This document shows, one piece after another, positions 33,526-42,121 of a stretch of DNA of 64,000 bases (the stretch's first letter is position 1; the number at the start of each line of letters is the position of its first letter). The DNA comes from Variovorax sp. PBS-H4 (GTDB taxonomy: Bacteria; Pseudomonadota; Gammaproteobacteria; Burkholderiales; Burkholderiaceae_C). The DNA lies in assembly GCF_901827205.1 (NCBI RefSeq), contig NZ_LR594675.1, positions 5,326,001-5,390,000 of the forward strand. The letters are read 5' to 3'. The position numbers and the translations under genes were made by a program. The notes below the pieces were generated by a model. It saw only the letters and a program-made list of their open reading frames with translations, did not search any database and was not told the origin of the DNA.

Positions 33526-34179
33526 CTAGCTCAGCTGGCCGCCAGTCTCGCGGACGTCCTGGCGCACCGTAAGCGCGGTCGCCACGGCGATGCGCAGCGC
33601 GGCGATCACGGTGTCGAGTGCCATGCTCGGCGCCCCGGGAAAGCGCGCGGCCTGCTCAGGCAGGTAGGGAATGTGGATGAATCCGCCGCGCACGCCCGTT
33701 GCGAGCGGCCGAGTCGAGAGGCGATGCATGAGTCCGAAGAAGAGGTGATTGCAGACGAAGGTGCCGGCGCTGTTCGACACCGCGGCCGGGATGCCCGCTG
33801 CGCGCAAGTCGCGCACCATCGCCTTGATCGGCAGCGTCGAGAAGTAGGCCGCCGGCGCGCCCGCCACCACGGGCATGTCGATGGGCTGGCAGCCTGCGTT
33901 GTCGCAGATGCGGCCGTCGTCGACATTGATCGCCACGCGCTCGGGCGTGATCTCGGCGCGCCCGCCGGCCTGGCCGACACCGATCACCAGTTGCGGCTGC
34001 AGCTCGCCGATGGCCGCATCGAGCTCCTGCAGCGCGACGCCGAAGACACAGGAGATGCGGCGCGCTTGCACCGTCGCGCCTGCGCAGCGCCAGCCCTGGA
34101 GTGCGCGCACTGCTTCCCACGAGGGATTCAACGCATCCTGGTCGAAGGGCTCGAAGCCCGTCAGCAGCACGTTTGCCAC
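33526..34179 (-). CDS. pcp: Pyroglutamyl-peptidase I
   Basis: A 217-residue cysteine peptidase that removes N-terminal pyroglutamate from peptides. The start MANVLLTGFEPFDQDALNPSW is typical; the glutamate block is GGRAEITPERVAINVDD, the catalytic cysteine is in SNSAGTFVCNHLFFGLM and the histidine in GFIHIPYLPEQ. It is the last gene of a run rsmD-coaD-pxpB-pxpC-pxpA-pcp. Its product, 5-oxoproline, is the substrate of PxpABC just upstream. Confidence 0.93.
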   Translation of the reverse strand: MANVLLTGFEPFDQDALNPSWEAVRALQGWRCAGATVQARRISCVFGVALQELDAAIGELQPQLVIGVGQAGGRAEITPERVAINVDDGRICDNAGCQPIDMPVVAGAPAAYFSTLPIKAMVRDLRAAGIPAAVSNSAGTFVCNHLFFGLMHRLSTRPLATGVRGGFIHIPYLPEQAARFPGAPSMALDTVIAALRIAVATALTVRQDVRETGGQLS

Positions 34180-34194
34180 GGGTCAGCCAGACGC

Positions 34195-34935
34195 TCAGGC
34201 GGTCGCGGCGACCGTGATGCCTTCGCTCTCGAGGCGCTCGCGGATGCGGCGCGCAAAGGCCAGCGCATGCGCGCCGTCGCCATGCAGGCACACGGTCTGG
34301 GCGTTGACGCTGACCACCGAACCGTCGATCGCGGTCACGCGGCGATCCCGAACCAGCGACAGCGTCTGGGCCAGCGACTGCTCTTCGTCCTCGATCAGGG
34401 CGCCGGGCCGGCTGCGCGGCACCAGGCTGCCATCGGGCATGTAGCCGCGGTCTGCGAACACTTCCTCGACCGGCTGCAGGCCCGCGCGTCGGGCGGCGCC
34501 GATCATGCCGCTGCCGGCGAGGCCGAAGAAGCGCAGGCCGGGGTCGAAGCGCCTCACGGCCTCGCACAAGGCGTCGGCCAGCGCCGGGTCCTTCACGGCC
34601 TGGTTGTAGAGCGCGCCGTGCGCCTTGACATGCGCCAGCGTGCCGCCTTCGGCCTTGACGATGGCCGCCAGTGCACCGACCTGGTAGAGCACGCCGGAGA
34701 CGATCTCCTCGGGCGGCAGGTGCATCTCGCTGCGGCCGAAGTTCTCGCGGTCCGGGAAGCTGGGGTGGGCACCGATGGCAGCGCCGTTGTCCAGCGCCCA
34801 GCGCACGCATTGGCGCATGGTTGTTGCGTCACCTGCGTGCCAGCCACACGCGATGTTGGCCGAGCTCACGAGCTTGAGCAGCGCCTCGTCGTTGTCGCAG
34901 CCTTCGCCGAGGTCGGCATTGAGGTCAATCCGCAT
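34195..34935 (-). CDS. pxpA: 5-oxoprolinase subunit PxpA (LamB/YcsF)
   Basis: A 246-residue subunit of the ATP-dependent prokaryotic 5-oxoprolinase, which converts 5-oxoproline to glutamate. The N-terminus MRIDLNADLGEGCDNDEALL and SANIACGWHAGD, and later VKAHGALYNQAVKD, are the family signatures. I chose ATG 34935 because it gives the conserved RIDLNADLGE start; the longer frame upstream lies in pxpC. It overlaps the end of pxpC by 11 nt. Confidence 0.95.
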   Translation of the reverse strand: MRIDLNADLGEGCDNDEALLKLVSSANIACGWHAGDATTMRQCVRWALDNGAAIGAHPSFPDRENFGRSEMHLPPEEIVSGVLYQVGALAAIVKAEGGTLAHVKAHGALYNQAVKDPALADALCEAVRRFDPGLRFFGLAGSGMIGAARRAGLQPVEEVFADRGYMPDGSLVPRSRPGALIEDEEQSLAQTLSLVRDRRVTAIDGSVVSVNAQTVCLHGDGAHALAFARRIRERLESEGITVAATA

Positions 34936-35968
34936 GGTGGCTATCTCCTTCCGCCGGATTTTGCGCCGGCACCGGCCACCCCGCAGCGGCCAGGGCTTGC
35001 CCGATCTGCGCGAGGTAGCGCCGCTGCCCGGCCCAGGCCTGCAAGGCCGCAACGGCGTCCACCTGCACAAGGCGCAGGCGACCGTTGAGCGGCGCCCGAG
35101 CAAGCTTCCAGAGGTCGGCGCGGATCACGACGCCGATGCGCGGATAGCCGCCGGTGGTCTGGGCATCGCCCATCAGGATGATCGGCTGGCCCGACGGTGG
35201 CACCTGGATCGTGCCGGGGATCACGGCGGAGGACAGCATGTCCGCGCTGCGCTTGCGCTTGAGCTCGGGGCCCTCGAGCCGGTTGCCCATGCGGTTGCTC
35301 TGCGGCGTGATGCGCCAGGATGCACCCCAGAGCTGCTCGCGTGCAGCGACGGTGAACTGCTCGAACTCCGGGCCGGGCATCACACGCAGGACGACGGCAC
35401 CGTCCACGTCCTGCTCCCACGCGGGCGCGCGCAGGCCGAACGCGCGGCGCTCCAGCCGGGCGGCGTCGAGGTTGGACTCGCCGAGCGGCAGGCGGTCGCC
35501 CTTTTTCAGCGCGCGCCCCAGATGGCCGCCGAAGCCGGCCTTGAGGTCGGTGCTGCGCGAGCCGATCACCGGCGGCACGTCGATGCCGCCGGCCACGGCG
35601 AGCCAGCTTCGCAGACCCGCCTTCGCGCTCCATTCGTTGGCGGGCCCGAGCCGAAGCACCTGGCCCGCCTGCACCGGGACGCTCCAGCAGGGCGACAGCG
35701 GCGCGCCGTCCAGGCGTGCGCCGAAGTCGTCACCCGTCAGCGCGATGCGGGTTGGGCTGTCGAAGCGGATTTCGCAGCCGCCCAGCGTGAGCTCGAGGCC
35801 GGCCGCGCCGTCGCTGTTGCCCACCAGCCGATTGGCCACCGCAAGCCCCAGCGCGTCGAGGGCCCCGCCTGGACAGATGCCCTGCTGCCGGTGCCCGTGG
35901 CGGCCGAGGTCCTGCACCGAGGCCAGCAGGCCGGGGCGCAGTACCGTGAGCGCACCCGCGGCACTCAC
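34925..35968 (-). CDS. pxpC: 5-oxoprolinase subunit PxpC (KipA-like)
   Basis: A 347-residue carboxyltransferase-like subunit (biotin-dependent carboxyltransferase fold). Recognisable blocks are LRPGLLASVQDLGRHGHRQQG near the N-terminus, GLRSWLAVAGGIDVPPVIGS, and in the C-terminal half PQSNRMGNRLEG and VPPSGQPIILMGDAQTTGGYP. The start is a GTG at 35968 overlapping the pxpB stop (GTGA). It acts with PxpA and PxpB. Confidence 0.94.
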   Translation of the reverse strand: MSAAGALTVLRPGLLASVQDLGRHGHRQQGICPGGALDALGLAVANRLVGNSDGAAGLELTLGGCEIRFDSPTRIALTGDDFGARLDGAPLSPCWSVPVQAGQVLRLGPANEWSAKAGLRSWLAVAGGIDVPPVIGSRSTDLKAGFGGHLGRALKKGDRLPLGESNLDAARLERRAFGLRAPAWEQDVDGAVVLRVMPGPEFEQFTVAAREQLWGASWRITPQSNRMGNRLEGPELKRKRSADMLSSAVIPGTIQVPPSGQPIILMGDAQTTGGYPRIGVVIRADLWKLARAPLNGRLRLVQVDAVAALQAWAGQRRYLAQIGQALAAAGWPVPAQNPAEGDSHHAD

Positions 35969-36621
35969 AATTCGGCGCTTTCAACGACAAAGCGCACCCG
36001 GTCGCCGGGGCGCAGCAGCGTGGGCTCGGCGGCACGCGGATCGAAGAGCTCCAGCGAGGTGCGGCCGATCAGCTGCCAGCCGCCGGGCGAGACCAGCGGA
36101 TAGATGCCGGTCTGCGCGCCGCCGATGCCGACCGAGCGGGCCGGCACCGCCACCCGCGGCTCGGCACGGCGCGGGGTCGCCAGTTCCGGCGGCAAACCGC
36201 CCATGAAAGCGAAGCCGGGCAGGAAGCCGAGCAGGTAGACCACGTAGTCGGCGCCGCTGTGGCGCCGCACCACCTCCGCCGGCGACAGGCCGCTGTGGGC
36301 CGCCACATCAGCCAGGTCGGGCCCGGCCTCGCCGCCATAGGCCACCGGAATGCGGATCTCGCGCCCTTCGATTGGCGCATCCGCCAGGTGCGGCCAGGCC
36401 GACAGCACCTGCATCTCGAGCTCGGCCGCATCGATTTCTTCGGGATCGAAAAGAAGGCTCAGGTTGTTCATGCCGGGCAGCACTTCGTGCACGCCACGCC
36501 ATTGCAGCGCCTCTTTCGCGAGCGCCCAGATCTGTTGCTGCTGCGCCAGCGTCGCGGGCGCCGGCAGTTCGCACAGCAAGGCCGCGTCGCCCAGCGCATG
36601 CAGGCGCGGCCGGTGCGTCAT
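35965..36621 (-). CDS. pxpB: 5-oxoprolinase subunit PxpB (KipI-like)
   Basis: A 218-residue subunit with the KipI/allophanate-hydrolase C-terminal fold. Family marks are VLPGMNNLSLLFDPEEI, EIRIPVAYGGEAGPDLADVA, and the signature VYLLGFLPGFAFMGGLP followed by TPRRAEPRVAVPARSVGIGG. The ATG overlaps the coaD stop by ATGA, which couples it to a coenzyme A gene. Confidence 0.94.
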   Translation of the reverse strand: MTHRPRLHALGDAALLCELPAPATLAQQQQIWALAKEALQWRGVHEVLPGMNNLSLLFDPEEIDAAELEMQVLSAWPHLADAPIEGREIRIPVAYGGEAGPDLADVAAHSGLSPAEVVRRHSGADYVVYLLGFLPGFAFMGGLPPELATPRRAEPRVAVPARSVGIGGAQTGIYPLVSPGGWQLIGRTSLELFDPRAAEPTLLRPGDRVRFVVESAEL

Positions 36622-37133
36622 TCGCGGCTTGTGGCAGGCCCTTGGCTTCGGACTTTGGCCATCAGGTTGTTCTGCACGTTGGGCGAGACGAACTTGTCGA
36701 CCTCGCCCCCGAGCACGGCGATCTCGCGCACGAAAGTGCTGGAGATGAACTGGTACTTGTCGCTGGGCGTGAGGAACACGGTCTCGACTTCGGGCATCAG
36801 CGAGCGGTTCATGCCGGCAAGCTGGAACTCATAGTCGAAGTCGGTCACGGCGCGCAGGCCGCGCACCATGGCCTTGCCGCCGCGGGCCACGACGAAGTCA
36901 CGCAACAGGCCCGCAAAGCTTTCCACCGAGACCTGGTCGCTGAAAGGCGCGACCGCGTCGCGCGCCATGTCGATGCGCTCCTGCAACGTGAAAAGCGTTT
37001 TCTTGTGATGCCCTGCCGCCACCGCGACGATCACCTTGGAGAAGAGCTGAGTCGCCCGGCGCACCACGTCTTCGTGGCCGAGCGTCATCGGGTCGAAAGT
37101 GCCGGGGTATACCGCGATCACGTTGCTGGACAT
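36618..37133 (-). CDS. coaD: Phosphopantetheine adenylyltransferase
   Basis: A 171-residue enzyme that makes dephospho-CoA in coenzyme A synthesis. The nucleotidyltransferase motif YPGTFDPMTLGHEDVVRRA is at the start; later come MVRGLRAVTDFDYEFQLA and FISSTFVREIA, the second ATP-binding signature (ISSTxVRE). ATG 37133 is chosen as it gives MSSNVIAVYPG. It follows rsmD, as in many proteobacteria, and overlaps pxpB, which is less usual. Confidence 0.96.
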   Translation of the reverse strand: MSSNVIAVYPGTFDPMTLGHEDVVRRATQLFSKVIVAVAAGHHKKTLFTLQERIDMARDAVAPFSDQVSVESFAGLLRDFVVARGGKAMVRGLRAVTDFDYEFQLAGMNRSLMPEVETVFLTPSDKYQFISSTFVREIAVLGGEVDKFVSPNVQNNLMAKVRSQGPATSRE

Positions 37134-37176
37134 GGTTGCTTCCTCCTGTGCAGCCGATGCGGCCGAATCCGGCGGA

Positions 37177-37830
37177 TTATGCAGCGGTGTCAGGCGCAAG
37201 CATCAACAGATGCGCATGCACTGCGCCGGCCTTGAGATATCGGAACACGCCGAGACCCAGGGTTGCGAATTCTTCATCGGGCCAGCGACTCGCCGCTTCG
37301 AGGTAGACCACGCCTCCAGGCCGCAGAGCGCGCGCGGCGGCGCGCAACGCGGGCGCGTAGAGCGCCGTATTCTCGAAGGGTGGGTCGAGGAACACCGCAT
37401 GCAGACTGCCCGGTGCGACTCGCTCGAGCGCCGTGACGCCGTTGCCGCGCTCGATGCGCACGCCATCGGCTTTCAGCCTTGCTTTCAATGCCTGCAATTG
37501 CGCGACCAGTGCTGCGTCCTGCTCGCACAGCAGCACGGAGGCTGCGCCCCGGGAAGCCGCCTCGAAGCCGAGCGCACCGGTACCCGCGAAGGCATCGATG
37601 CAGTGCCAGCCCGGGAGCTCTCCGCCGCTGGCGCCGGCAAGACTGGCGAGCCAGTTGAAGAGGGTCTCGCGCACGCGGTCGGGCGTGGGGCGCAGGCCGG
37701 GCTTGTCGGCCACGGCCAGGCGCGTGCGTTTCCATCGGCCGCCGATGATGCGGACTTCGTTGCGCAGCGCAGCAGAAGGCCTCGGGGCCGGCTTCGCGCC
37801 GCCGCCGCGGGACGGCGTCCGCTTATTCAT
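37177..37830 (-). CDS. rsmD: 16S rRNA (guanine966-N2)-methyltransferase RsmD
   Basis: A 217-residue RNA methyltransferase. The N-terminal VRIIGGRWKRTRLAV and LRPTPDRVRETLFNWL are diagnostic; SAM motif I is DAFAGTGALGFEAASRGA, and the catalytic motif IV is VFLDPPFENTALY. ATG 37830 (MNKRTPSRGGG) is preferred to an earlier in-frame start because the basic tail then leads straight into the domain. It stands before coaD in the same direction. Confidence 0.94.
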   Translation of the reverse strand: MNKRTPSRGGGAKPAPRPSAALRNEVRIIGGRWKRTRLAVADKPGLRPTPDRVRETLFNWLASLAGASGGELPGWHCIDAFAGTGALGFEAASRGAASVLLCEQDAALVAQLQALKARLKADGVRIERGNGVTALERVAPGSLHAVFLDPPFENTALYAPALRAAARALRPGGVVYLEAASRWPDEEFATLGLGVFRYLKAGAVHAHLLMLAPDTAA

Positions 37831-37950
37831 CGCGGCCGACGTACTGCATCCCGGTTCCATGCATCTCGCCGTCCACCCCATCCATCGTCATCTCGCCGCT
37901 CCTTGTTGCTCCGTCAGGCGAGGATGGTATCCAAGCGGCAGCCACGGGCT

Positions 37951-39375
37951 TCAAGGCTTTCCGCCGACCACCACCGTGACCATGCGATCAGGCTGCAGCT
38001 TGCGCTCGAAGGCGGCCTTGACGTCGGCTGCGGTGACCGCGTTCACGCGCGCGGTCCAGGTCTCGAGATAGTCGAGCGGCAAGTCGTTCCACGCAATGTT
38101 GGCCACATTCCCGAGCAGCTTGCGGTTGCTGTCGAGCAGCAGCGGGAAGCCGCCGATCAGGTTGTCCTTGGCGGCCTTGAGCTCGGCCGCGGTCGGACCT
38201 TCGGCGACGAACCTGGCGAGCACCTCGCGTGAGACCTTCACGGCTTCGTCGGCCTGGTCGGGCCGGGTCTGGAAACCGATGCGGAAGGCGCCCGCGTGCA
38301 GGCCCGGCGAGAAGGTGCTGTAGACGCTGTAGGCCAGGCCGCGCTTCTCGCGCACCTGCTCGGTCAGGCGGGAAACGAAGCCGCCGCCGCCGAGGATGTA
38401 GTTGCCGACGGTGAGCGCGAAATGGTCCGGGTCGCGGCGTGGGTAGCCGGGCTGACCGATCCAGACATGGGCCTGCGCCGAGTCGAAGAGCAGGCGCTCG
38501 TCCTTCGCGGCAGCAAGCGGCGCCACCTCGGCCACCGGCGGCAACGCGACGCAGCCGCCCGCAGACGTTGGCAGGCGCGACAGCAGCGTGCTCGCGATCG
38601 TCTCCGCCTGCGCGCGGGTGACCGCGCCGACAATGCTGAGCTTGGCGCGGCAGGGCTGGATCAGTTGCTCGTACCGCTGGCGCATCGCAGCCGTGTCGAT
38701 GCGTGCCAGCGTGGCTTCGGTCGTGTCCAGTCCATACGGATGGTCTCCGTACACGTCTCGCGAAAAGGTGCGCGCCGCGAGCGTCGCGGGCTTGGTGTTG
38801 GCTTCGCGGATCGAGGCGTTCAGGCGCTCGCGTTCGCGCTGCCACACGTCATCGGGAAAGGCCGGCTCGCCGATCTCGCGCGCCGCGAGTTGCACCGCCT
38901 TGGCCAGCAGCGCCGGCTCGGACAGTGTGCGCAACGAGAAGCTCATGCGGTCGGAACTGGCACTGGCGTCGAAGTCGGCGCCGAGATCGGCCCATGCCTC
39001 GCCCAGCGCGTTCTGGTCCATCGCCGGTTCATAGGCCCCCTCGCTCGGCACCGGCGTGTCCTCGCTGCCCCCCGAGAGGGCTGTCCCGCCTTGGGGCGCC
39101 GCGGCGACGGGACGCCCACTCGCACGAATGCCTTTTTCGACCATGCCGGCCGTCACGCCGGCCAGCCCGGACTGCGCTGGTGGATCGCGCCGGCTGCCGG
39201 CATCGAAATCGATCTGCACGTCGACGATGGGCAGGGCGTCGGTCGCAGCGAGGTAGACCTTGGCGCCGCTGGGCAGCGTCCAATGCTCGATGGGCACGGC
39301 CGCATGCGCTGCAGCGCCGCTCAGCAACAGGCACGCCAGGCACAGGAGGGTTCGGGTGTTTTTCAAGCTCGGCAT
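37951..39375 (-). CDS. M16 family peptidase, non-catalytic type, with insertion
   Basis: A 474-residue exported protein with a signal peptide (MPSLKNTRTLLCLACLLLSGAAAHA). It is an M16 (pitrilysin/processing-peptidase-like) subunit. Where the active partner has HxxEH, this one has no such motif, so it is expected to be the non-zinc subunit of a pair. The C-terminal half retains VGNYILGGGGFVSRLTEQVREKRGLAYSV, the substrate-binding R/Y region. Between KGIRASG and AMDQNALGEAWADLGADF there is an extra segment of about 30 residues that coincides with a dispersed DNA repeat. It follows the catalytic M16 gene after 19 bp. Confidence 0.9.
   Translation of the reverse strand: MPSLKNTRTLLCLACLLLSGAAAHAAVPIEHWTLPSGAKVYLAATDALPIVDVQIDFDAGSRRDPPAQSGLAGVTAGMVEKGIRASGRPVAAAPQGGTALSGGSEDTPVPSEGAYEPAMDQNALGEAWADLGADFDASASSDRMSFSLRTLSEPALLAKAVQLAAREIGEPAFPDDVWQRERERLNASIREANTKPATLAARTFSRDVYGDHPYGLDTTEATLARIDTAAMRQRYEQLIQPCRAKLSIVGAVTRAQAETIASTLLSRLPTSAGGCVALPPVAEVAPLAAAKDERLLFDSAQAHVWIGQPGYPRRDPDHFALTVGNYILGGGGFVSRLTEQVREKRGLAYSVYSTFSPGLHAGAFRIGFQTRPDQADEAVKVSREVLARFVAEGPTAAELKAAKDNLIGGFPLLLDSNRKLLGNVANIAWNDLPLDYLETWTARVNAVTAADVKAAFERKLQPDRMVTVVVGGKP
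39028..39118. repeat. GC-rich repeat, copy B, inside an M16 protease gene
   Basis: The DNA for the extra residues RPVAAAPQGGTALSGGSEDT and the next ten carries GC-rich hairpins. On the minus strand it contains GCGCCCCAAGGCGG, then a CCC-CTC-GGGGGG hairpin and CAGCGAG, in the same order as copy A at 20588-20640. It keeps the reading frame open. Confidence 0.6.
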
Positions 39376-39394
39376 GGTGGGGCGCTCCGGGTCT

Positions 39395-40861
39395 TCAACG
39401 CAGGTCGCCCGCAGGCGCCGCGAAGCCGCGGGCGCGGCGTTGGGGATCGGGCGGCAGCGGCCGCAGGGTGGCAATGGTCAGCTCGTCGTCGCCGAAATAC
39501 TTGGCCGCCACGGCCTGCACCTCTTCGGCTGTCACCTTCTGCAGGCGCGCGATGATGCGCGCGCTGGCGTCGAGCGGCAGGCCCTGCACCCAGTGGCTGC
39601 CGAGCTCGCGCGCCTGCGCCATTACCGAGTCGAGCTTGTAGGTCTCGCTGGCCGTCCACTGGGTCTTGACGCGCGCCAGCTCCGCAGCGCCGATGCCCTC
39701 GCGGGCGATCTTCGCCACCTGCTCCCGCAGCGCGGCCTCGACCGCTTCCGGCGTCTTGCCGGCGGCAGGCACGCCATCGAGCGCGAAGATCTGCGGTCCG
39801 CGGCCGACGAAGCCCGCGTACGCGCCGGCGGAGTCAGCCACGCGGCCCGGCCCCTGCGTGAGCGCCCGGTCGAGCCGGGCGCCGGGATAGCCGTCGAGCA
39901 CGGCTGAGAGCACCGTGAGCGCATAGGCATCGCTGGCGCCATCGAATTGGTCGGTGGCCGGGATCTGCGGCGCGCGGAAAGCCAGTGAGACATAGGCCTG
40001 CTCGGCCGGCGCCTTGAAGTCGAGGCGCCGGATGCCACGCTGCGGCGGCTCGATGCGCGGCTTGCGTTCGGGTACGGCGCGGCTCGGGATTCGGCCGTAG
40101 TATTTTTCGGCCAGGGCGCGCACCCGCTCCACATCGACATCGCCCGCCACCACGACCGCCGCGTTGGCAGGCACGTACCAGCGCTGGAAGAAAGCGCGTG
40201 CGTCGGCCGGCGTCATGGCGTCGAGGTCGCTCATCCAGCCGACGATCGGACGGTGGTAGGGCGAGGCGATGAAGATGGCGGCGTTCTGCTGTTCGCCAAG
40301 CAGGGCGCGCGGCTGGTCGTCGGTGCGCAGGCGGCGTTCTTCCTTGACGACCTCGATCTCGCGCTTGAATTCTTCGTCCGCCCACTGGTTGTTGGCGAAG
40401 CGGTCGGACTCCAGCACCATCACCTGCTCCAGCTTGTCGGCCGGGATCTGCTGGTAGTAGCCGGTGTAGTCGCGCGTGGTGAAGGCGTTCTCGCGCCCAC
40501 CCAAGGCGGCCACCCGGCGCGAGAACTCGCCGGGCTTCAACGTCCTGGTGCCCTTGAACATCATGTGTTCGAGCACGTGCGCCACGCCGGAGGTGCCGTC
40601 GACCTCGTCGAAGGAGCCGACCCTCACCCACAGCATCTGCACCGCGGTCGGGGCGCGCCGGTCGGGCTTGACGATCAGGGTCATGCCGTTGGAGAGGGTG
40701 AATTGGCGGGCCTGAACCGGCTGGATGGCGGCGGCGGGCGTGGAAGCGGGGACGGCGTCCGGCGGGGATGTCTGCGCCAGGGCGGCCCCGGCCCAGGGCG
40801 CCATCAGCACCGAGGCCAGCACCGCACCAGACGCAGCGCGGCGTGGCGAGGGGTGTTTCAT
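39395..40861 (-). CDS. M16 family zinc metallopeptidase
   Basis: A 488-residue exported peptidase with a signal peptide (about residues 1-29) and a Pro/Ala linker. The inverted zinc motif HVLEHM (HxxEH) is near 95, followed by FKGTRTLKPGEFSRRVAALGG, and the third zinc ligand region is EFKREIEVVKEERRLRTDD. The C-terminal domain has YVSLAFRAPQIP. It is probably periplasmic and degrades peptides together with the following, non-catalytic M16 protein. It is divergent from ftsY with 29 bp between. Confidence 0.93.
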   Translation of the reverse strand: MKHPSPRRAASGAVLASVLMAPWAGAALAQTSPPDAVPASTPAAAIQPVQARQFTLSNGMTLIVKPDRRAPTAVQMLWVRVGSFDEVDGTSGVAHVLEHMMFKGTRTLKPGEFSRRVAALGGRENAFTTRDYTGYYQQIPADKLEQVMVLESDRFANNQWADEEFKREIEVVKEERRLRTDDQPRALLGEQQNAAIFIASPYHRPIVGWMSDLDAMTPADARAFFQRWYVPANAAVVVAGDVDVERVRALAEKYYGRIPSRAVPERKPRIEPPQRGIRRLDFKAPAEQAYVSLAFRAPQIPATDQFDGASDAYALTVLSAVLDGYPGARLDRALTQGPGRVADSAGAYAGFVGRGPQIFALDGVPAAGKTPEAVEAALREQVAKIAREGIGAAELARVKTQWTASETYKLDSVMAQARELGSHWVQGLPLDASARIIARLQKVTAEEVQAVAAKYFGDDELTIATLRPLPPDPQRRARGFAAPAGDLR

Positions 40862-40890
40862 AGAATGGGTCGGATTGTAAAAACGCCCCG

Positions 40891-42060
40891 ATGTTCAGCT
40901 TCTTCAAAAAAAAGCCGGCCCCTGACAGCTCCGCGCCGGCGCCGGCACCTGCCGAGACGCCCGCCGAGCCGCCGGCGCCCGCCAGGTCGGTGTTCTCGCC
41001 GTCCAGCTGGTTCGGCACCAAGCCGGCCGAGGCGCCGCCGGCGGAGGCCCTTCCTCCGGCCACGCCCGAAGCGCCCGAGCCGCTCCCTCCCGCTCCCATC
41101 CCTATTCCCGAGGCAAGCACGCCAGCGCCACCGGCGGCGCCCGTGGAAGCCCCGCCTCCCGAGCGCAGTGGCTGGCTCAGCAAACTCAAGACGGGTTTGC
41201 GCAAGACCGGCAACAGCATCACCGCCGCCTTCGTCAACGCCCAGATCGACGACGCCCTCTACGAGGAGCTCGAAGAGGCCTTGCTGATGGCCGACACGGG
41301 CGTGAAGGCCACGGAATACCTGCTGGACGACCTGCGCCGGCGCGTGCGCAGCGCCATGGCGACCGACGCCTCTCAGGTCAAGCTGCTGCTGGCCGAGGCA
41401 ATCGCCGATCTGCTGCGCCCCCTCGAAAAGGACCTGGTGATCGGCGAGCACACCCCTACCGTGGTCATGGTGGCGGGAGTCAACGGCGCGGGCAAGACCA
41501 CCTCGATCGGCAAACTGACCAAGCACCTGTCCAACGAGGGCGCCTCGGTGCTGCTGGCGGCGGCCGACACCTTCCGCGCTGCGGCGCGCGAGCAACTGCT
41601 GGTCTGGGCCGACCGAAACACCGTGGAGATCGTGAGCCAGGAAGGCGGCGATCCCGCCGCCGTGAGCTTCGACGCGGTCAACGCCGGCAAGGCACGTGGC
41701 AAGGACGTGGTGCTGGTCGATACGGCCGGCCGTCTGCCGACCCAGCTGCACCTGATGGACGAGCTCAAGAAGATCAAGCGCGTGGTCGCCCGGGCCGACG
41801 CCACGGCGCCGCACGAGGTGCTGCTCGTGATCGACGGCAACACGGGTCAGAACGCCCTGGCCCAGGTGCGGGCCTTCGACGAAGCGCTGGGCCTGACAGG
41901 ACTGGTCATCACCAAGCTGGATGGCACGGCGAAGGGCGGCGTGCTGTGCGCGATCGCCCGCGAGCGGCCGGTTCCGGTGTATTTCATCGGCGTTGGCGAG
42001 AAGCTGGAAGACCTGGAGACGTTCAAGGCACGGGAGTTCGCCCAGGCCCTGATGGGCTAG
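40891..42060 (+). CDS. ftsY: Signal recognition particle receptor FtsY
   Basis: A 389-residue SRP receptor GTPase that docks ribosomes making membrane proteins. The N-terminus MFSFFKKKPAPD is basic-amphipathic, followed by about 80 residues rich in Pro/Ala (the variable A domain). The NG domain has G1 GVNGAGKTTSIGKL, DTFRAAAREQL, G3 DTAGRLPTQ, G4 TKLDGTAKGG and the end VGEKLEDLETF. It is divergent from the M16 gene. An FtsX/FtsE partner is not next to it. Confidence 0.95.
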   Translation: MFSFFKKKPAPDSSAPAPAPAETPAEPPAPARSVFSPSSWFGTKPAEAPPAEALPPATPEAPEPLPPAPIPIPEASTPAPPAAPVEAPPPERSGWLSKLKTGLRKTGNSITAAFVNAQIDDALYEELEEALLMADTGVKATEYLLDDLRRRVRSAMATDASQVKLLLAEAIADLLRPLEKDLVIGEHTPTVVMVAGVNGAGKTTSIGKLTKHLSNEGASVLLAAADTFRAAAREQLLVWADRNTVEIVSQEGGDPAAVSFDAVNAGKARGKDVVLVDTAGRLPTQLHLMDELKKIKRVVARADATAPHEVLLVIDGNTGQNALAQVRAFDEALGLTGLVITKLDGTAKGGVLCAIARERPVPVYFIGVGEKLEDLETFKAREFAQALMG

Positions 42061-42121
42061 CGCCGGCCGGGTCGCTTCTGGCATCATGCGCGAGGGCCGC
42101 AGAGCCCGCCAGGAGACCGCC

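Noticed and set aside
33480..33529. Short tail reading RARELGITADEFKS after the alpha/beta hydrolase
   Set aside because: It looks slightly protein-like but has no start, no ribosome site and no family; too short to call.
36618..37950. Riboswitch or leader RNA before coaD or rsmD
   Set aside because: The gaps are 43 bp and 120 bp and show no conserved aptamer-like fold or terminator.
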